NCBI GenBank assembly: GCA_029778715.1
Contig: JAKOPT010000027.1
Location: 20,223 to 84,222 of the forward strand
Source: Actinomycetes bacterium
Lineage (GTDB): Bacteria; Actinomycetota; Actinomycetes; Actinomycetales; Dermatophilaceae
Reading direction: 5' to 3'
Length of the DNA stretch: 64,000 bases
Made by a program: the position numbers and the translations under genes. Positions 60,694 to 64,000 of this stretch are shown here, in pieces (positions within the stretch are counted from its first letter, which is position 1; each line of letters begins with the position of its first letter). The notes below the pieces were generated by a model. It was not told the DNA's origin and did no database searches. It was given only the letters and a program-made list of their open reading frames with translations.

Positions 60694-62895
60694 TCACACC
60701 GACGGCGATGACACCCGCGGGTGGGTTTCGGCCCAGGCGAGGTAGGCCGCCTCGGCCACCGGCAGCGTCGGGAACAGCATGTCCTCCCCGATCAGGTCCA
60801 CGACCCCGGCCCGACGCAGCGGCTCGTACAGCTCGCGCTTGATCCGGGTGAGCCCCAGCAAGATGCCCTGGGCCGCCAAATCGCCCTGCAACGCCCGCAA
60901 CCCGTCCGCCGCCGTGATGTCCACCTCGGTGTTGGCCTCGACGTTGAGGAGGAACCAGCGCGGCGGGTCGGCGGGATAGGCCTCGGTCTCCTTGTCGACG
61001 ATCTTCTGGACCCGGCTGCGCAACTCCCCGACATTGGCGAAGAACAGGGGCGCCTCGAACCGGTAGATGATGAGCCCGGGCAGGGTCTGCGCGTTGGGGT
61101 AGTCGGCGACGTCGTGCATGCCCGCGAGCCCGGGCACCCGCCCCAACACCGCGTCGTGCGGGCGCGCGAGCCGCACCCCCATCTCGGCGAGCGACAAGGC
61201 GATGGCGATCCCCACGCCGGCGAGGATCCCGTAGAACACCGTCCCGCCGAGCGTGATGAGCGCCAACGCGAACTCGCGCCGCCGGAACCGCCACAAGCGC
61301 CGGAACTGGCCGACCTGCACGAGCTTGGTCGCGGCATAAAGGACGACGGCCCCGAGCGCGGCCTGCGGCATCCACTTCATGATCGGCCCGGCGACGACGA
61401 GGACGAGCAGCACGACAGCCGCCGCGACCAGCGAATACACCTGAGTGCGCGCCCGACTCGCCAACGCCAGCGCCGTCCGCGAGCCCGACGACGACACCGG
61501 GAACCCGCCGATGAGCCCGACGGCGACGTGCACCCCGCCGAGGGCGACGAGTTCGGACTGCGGGTCGACCTCCTTCTCGGAGGGGCGCTCGCCGGGCAGC
61601 GAGGGCGCCGGGAAGCCGCGGGCGATGAGCATGTTGTCGCTGTACGCCATGACCGTGACGCCGAGCCCGACGATGAGGAGTTCCTTGAGGTCGCCAATGC
61701 TGATGGCGGGGATGGTGGGCGTCGGTATGCCGCTCGGCACCGCGCCGACGACCTTGACTCCCAGCCGTCCCCAGTCGAACGCCGCGTAGCACACCATGGC
61801 GGTGACGACCCCGATGAGGGCGGCCGGCCAGCGCGGGCGGATCCAGTGGACGAGCAGGATGAGGACGAACGTGCCCAGGGCCACCCAGAGCGTCATCAGG
61901 TGGGTGCCAAGGACGCGGTGGGTGAAGTCGACGATCTGGTCGGGGAGGGTGTCGCCCTTGACCGTGGTGCCGGTGATCTTGCCGAGTTGGCCGACGACCA
62001 TGAGGACGGCCGCCCCGGCGAGGTACCCGACGAGCAGCGGTTGGGAGAGCAGGTCGGCGACGACACCGAGCCGGAAGACCCGGCCCACCAGGCACCAGAG
62101 CGCGACGATGAGGCTGAGGGCGGCGCTCAAGGTGACGACCTTGGCGGGGTCGCCGCCGGCGAGCGGGGCGATCGCCACCCCGGCGAGCAGCGCGATGGTG
62201 CTCTCGGGACCGACGGACAGGACCCGGGAGCCGCCCATCACGGCATACACGATCATGGAGACGAACGCGGTCCACAACCCGGTCACCGGGGGGACGCCGA
62301 CGATCGCGGAGTACGCCATCACCTGCGGCACCAGGTATGCCGCGACCGCCAGTCCCGCGATCGAGTCCCGGCGCAGCCAGCGGCGTTGGAACTTCGTGGT
62401 GAGGAAGGTCAGGCCGGGCGTGGCGGCTTGGAACGCCTTGAGTGCCCAGCTGTCCTTGGTGCGGCGCAGTTCGTAGTCGATGGCGTCGTGGCGGGGGATG
62501 GCCGGGCTTTCCGGGGCCGGCTCGGGCAGCGGGAGGGTGCTGTCGGGGGAGACGTAGTGGGGCGCGGGGGCGCCGTCGGCGTAGCGGGCCTCGACCGGTT
62601 CGGGGGCGGGGGTGGGCTCGGCCTGGGGAGTGCCTTCCGTTTCCGGCCCGGCGGGTATGCCGTCCGCGCCCGCTGGCGGCGTAGCGGCCGCTGGTGGTGC
62701 GGGAGCGGAGGGTTCGGGAAGGGGTGTGACGTCGGGAGCGGCCGACGGCGGTGCCGGCGCGAGTGGTTCGCTGAGAGGCGTGCGCTCCTGGGCAGGCGGT
62801 GTCTGCGGCGCGGGAGCGGGGGGCGCGGTGTCGGTGACGGGCGTGGCAAGGGCTGGTTCGCTGTCCGCGTTCACGCCGCGTCCGCCTGCACCCAC
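60694..62895 (-). CDS. SulP-family anion transporter with STAS domain
   Basis: A 733-aa membrane transporter. RRDSIAGLAVAAYLVPQVMAYSAIVGVPPVTGLWTAFVSMIVYAVMGGSRVLSVGPESTIALLAG is the SulP signature region. About 12-14 helices follow, then a C-terminal STAS domain (IIYRFEAPLFFANVGELRSRV, FLLNVEANTEVDITAADGLRAL). An unusually long Pro/Ala/Glu-rich cytoplasmic leader of about 140 residues precedes the first helix. The substrate may be sulfate, bicarbonate or a dicarboxylate. I prefer GTG 62895, which has CAGGAG 8 nt upstream, to ATG 62967. Confidence 0.9.
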   Translation of the reverse strand: MGAGGRGVNADSEPALATPVTDTAPPAPAPQTPPAQERTPLSEPLAPAPPSAAPDVTPLPEPSAPAPPAAATPPAGADGIPAGPETEGTPQAEPTPAPEPVEARYADGAPAPHYVSPDSTLPLPEPAPESPAIPRHDAIDYELRRTKDSWALKAFQAATPGLTFLTTKFQRRWLRRDSIAGLAVAAYLVPQVMAYSAIVGVPPVTGLWTAFVSMIVYAVMGGSRVLSVGPESTIALLAGVAIAPLAGGDPAKVVTLSAALSLIVALWCLVGRVFRLGVVADLLSQPLLVGYLAGAAVLMVVGQLGKITGTTVKGDTLPDQIVDFTHRVLGTHLMTLWVALGTFVLILLVHWIRPRWPAALIGVVTAMVCYAAFDWGRLGVKVVGAVPSGIPTPTIPAISIGDLKELLIVGLGVTVMAYSDNMLIARGFPAPSLPGERPSEKEVDPQSELVALGGVHVAVGLIGGFPVSSSGSRTALALASRARTQVYSLVAAAVVLLVLVVAGPIMKWMPQAALGAVVLYAATKLVQVGQFRRLWRFRRREFALALITLGGTVFYGILAGVGIAIALSLAEMGVRLARPHDAVLGRVPGLAGMHDVADYPNAQTLPGLIIYRFEAPLFFANVGELRSRVQKIVDKETEAYPADPPRWFLLNVEANTEVDITAADGLRALQGDLAAQGILLGLTRIKRELYEPLRRAGVVDLIGEDMLFPTLPVAEAAYLAWAETHPRVSSPSV

Positions 62896-63032
62896 GAGTG
62901 TTTCTCCTGCGTTCACCGAATGTTCATCGGAGAATGTACCCGCTGGCGGGGATATGGCACAGAGCAACGTGCGCAGGCTGGTTTCGATGCCCCAGGAGAC
63001 ACGGGCACTTGAGCTGTTGTCCGTTGCCCCAG

Positions 63033-63093
63033 GTCGAGTGAGGAGTTCTTGTCGCCTCTGACCGTCCCAGGCGACAACAACTCCTCACTCGAC
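63033..63093. repeat. Inverted-repeat family C, copy 2
   Basis: 25-bp arms starting GTCGAGTGAGGAGTTCTTGT with one mismatch around an 11-nt loop. The arm core is shared with 23494-23565. It lies in the gap upstream of the SulP gene and downstream of tRNA-Asp. Confidence 0.9.
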
Positions 63094-63153
63094 GTGACAG
63101 CGCGCCGGCCTGCCCCCCGAGGCATCCACCAGGACCCCCGTCGTCCCGGACAC

Positions 63154-63202
63154 CAATGAGGAGAAGCCGAGACGCTGGGCGTCTCGGCTTCTCCTCATTG
63201 GC
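63154..63202 (-). terminator. 23-bp perfect hairpin at the tRNA-Asp 3' end
   Basis: CCAATGAGGAGAAGCCGAGA... and its exact complement have a 3-nt loop. The first bases of the stem on the minus strand are the CCA end of tRNA-Asp itself, so terminator and tRNA overlap by 3 nt. Confidence 0.85.
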
Positions 63203-63275
63203 GACCCCGACGGGACTCGAACCCGCGACCTCCGCCGTGACAGGGCGGCGCGCTAACCAACTGCGCTACGGGGCC
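63200..63275 (-). tRNA. tRNA-Asp (GTC)
   Basis: The minus strand reads GGCCCCGTAGCGCAGTTGGT at the 5' end, anticodon loop CTGTCAC (GTC), GGGTTCGAGTCCC in the T arm, and GGGGTCG plus an encoded CCA. The acceptor stem pairs with one G-U (first pair region GGCCCCG/CGGGGTC). Confidence 0.95.
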
Positions 63276-63301
63276 TTGCTGGTGCAAGACCATGACTTGC
63301 G

Positions 63302-63374
63302 TATCCCCAACGGGATTCGAACCCGTGCTGCCGCCGTGAAAGGGCGGAGTCCTAGGCCGCTAGACGATGGGGAC
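63302..63374 (-). tRNA. tRNA-Glu (TTC)
   Basis: The minus strand reads GTCCCCATCGTCTAGCGGCC at the 5' end, anticodon loop CTTTCAC (TTC), and GGGTTCGAATCCC in the T arm. It ends TTGGGGATA, with no encoded CCA. It lies 26 bp upstream of tRNA-Asp in the same direction, so the two are probably one transcript. Confidence 0.95.
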
Positions 63375-63473
63375 CGGTCAAACAGGACCCCTCGCGCTGG
63401 TGAGCCAGGCTCGGTTTCCGTTCGAGGACTAGGGAAGCATAGGCGAGCCACCCGCGCGACCCCAAATCGCCGT

Positions 63474-64000
63474 TCAACTCGTGCCGTCCGTGGGCGGCTC
63501 GGGTGGGTGGTCGAGGAGCCAGCGCAGGAGTTGTTGGGCCGGCTCGGAGGGGTCGAGGGCTGCCACTTTCCGGGCGATGTACAGTGCTTCCTCGTATGCC
63601 GTCCGCGCCGTGTCCCAGTGGCCGCGGGCTTGGGCGACGGTCCCGACGTTGTTCAACGAGATGGACAGGTCGCGCAGGGCTTCGGGGGTGGCTAACCGGT
63701 CGGCCAACTCCCGGCGCAGGGACAACGATTCGTCGTAGACGGTGGCGGCGGTGTCCCAGTGGCCGCGGGCTTGGGCGACGGTCCCGACGTTGTTCAAGGA
63801 CACGGACAGGTCGCGCAGGGCTTCGGGGGTGCCCAACCGGTCGGCCAACTCCCGGAGAATGCCGATCTGCTCGTCGTAGACGGTGGCGGCGGTGTCCCAG
63901 TGGCCGCGGGCTTGGGCGACGGTCCCGACGTTGTTCAAGGAGATGGACAGGTCGCGCAGGGCTTGGGGGGTGGCTAACCGGTCGGCCAACTCCCGGAGAA
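63474..64000 (-). CDS. Tetratricopeptide-repeat protein, N-terminal part outside window
   Basis: The visible C-terminal about 175 residues consist of three near-identical 47-aa units (ADRLATPQALRDLSISLNNV followed by GTVAQARGHWDTAATVYDE), then EEALYIARKVAALDPSEPAQQLLRWLLDHPPEPP and the stop. DNA copies are exactly 141 bp apart and almost unchanged, pointing to recent tandem expansion. This TPR type is common as the sensor end of actinobacterial STAND, CHAT or NB-ARC signalling and defence proteins. What precedes it is off the edge. The frame stays open to the window end, so TTG 63989 is not the start. Confidence 0.88.
   Translation of the reverse strand, partial: LRELADRLATPQALRDLSISLNNVGTVAQARGHWDTAATVYDEQIGILRELADRLGTPEALRDLSVSLNNVGTVAQARGHWDTAATVYDESLSLRRELADRLATPEALRDLSISLNNVGTVAQARGHWDTARTAYEEALYIARKVAALDPSEPAQQLLRWLLDHPPEPPTDGTS

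Noticed and set aside
60048-60842. Repeat-containing proteins near tRNA-Phe
   Set aside because: The 58-bp unit is not a multiple of three, and the same repeat appears in several frames and on both strands. It is noncoding.
60721-63012. 763-aa plus-strand ORF opposite SulP
   Set aside because: Antisense shadow rich in Gly, Arg, Asp and Glu. The minus frame is a clear SulP transporter.

Overview
The window is very GC-rich DNA packed with actinobacterial gene families: DUF3073, DUF3151, DUF1345, an F420-dependent glucose-6-phosphate dehydrogenase, the GpgS-FolP2 pair, the HAD-PlsC/PlsB pair, and a HelD/HelR-type ATPase. GTG starts, 4-bp ATGA/GTGA overlaps and probable leaderless starts (TANNNT 6-7 nt before the start codon) are common. 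I infer a Micrococcales-like actinobacterium, possibly Dermatophilaceae/Intrasporangiaceae. The family is a guess.

Layout. 0-2.5 kb: a TIGR02391-type gene (-) divergent from an unknown gene overlapping an HTH-ImmA/IrrE metallopeptidase (defence or toxin-antitoxin-like). 2.6-11.5 kb: DUF3151, purA, helR, then purD-GNAT-menC/NSAR-purC. 11.6-14.1 kb: mazEF, a DinB/DUF664 remnant, DUF3800 and a GNAT. 14.2-28.9 kb: large single-chain purL, a spermidine-synthase-like protein, a Tat-exported Cys-containing protein, a 5'-nucleotidase, an SCP-like protein, a luciferase-like oxidoreductase, purF, an AbiEi/DUF559-like gene, purM and an SMP-30-like protein. 29-36.6 kb: the NCS1 permease/cysteine hydrolase/GNAT operon, DUF3073, DUF1345, fgd, YceI and a CaiB CoA-transferase. 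36.7-42.8 kb: a glycerolipid acyltransferase operon plus enoyl-CoA hydratase. 43-46 kb: gpgS-folP2-dioxygenase-like, then a dCMP-deaminase-like gene. 46.2-60 kb: a ketone (acetone-type) carboxylase operon with thiolase, alcohol dehydrogenase and CoA ligase, divergent from its GAF/AAA/Fis regulator. 60-64 kb: tRNA-Phe, SulP, tRNA-Asp, tRNA-Glu and the 3' part of a TPR-repeat gene.

Six genes of purine biosynthesis (purA, D, C, L, F, M) are scattered among unrelated genes and form no single operon. The ketone operon reads as a complete route: secondary alcohol to ketone (ADH), ketone to beta-keto acid (carboxylase), activation (CoA ligase), then thiolysis. Its second HyuA-like gene carries a 1-nt frameshift.

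Two genome-scale patterns stand out. First, the 8-mer CGGCATAC/GTATGCCG recurs about 100 times on both strands, inside genes and in several reading frames. It forces rare codons (ATA for Ile, TAT for Tyr, GCA for Ala) and thins out in regions that look acquired. Second, four families of long intergenic inverted repeats recur across the window. In two of them the outer stems change but stay base-paired.
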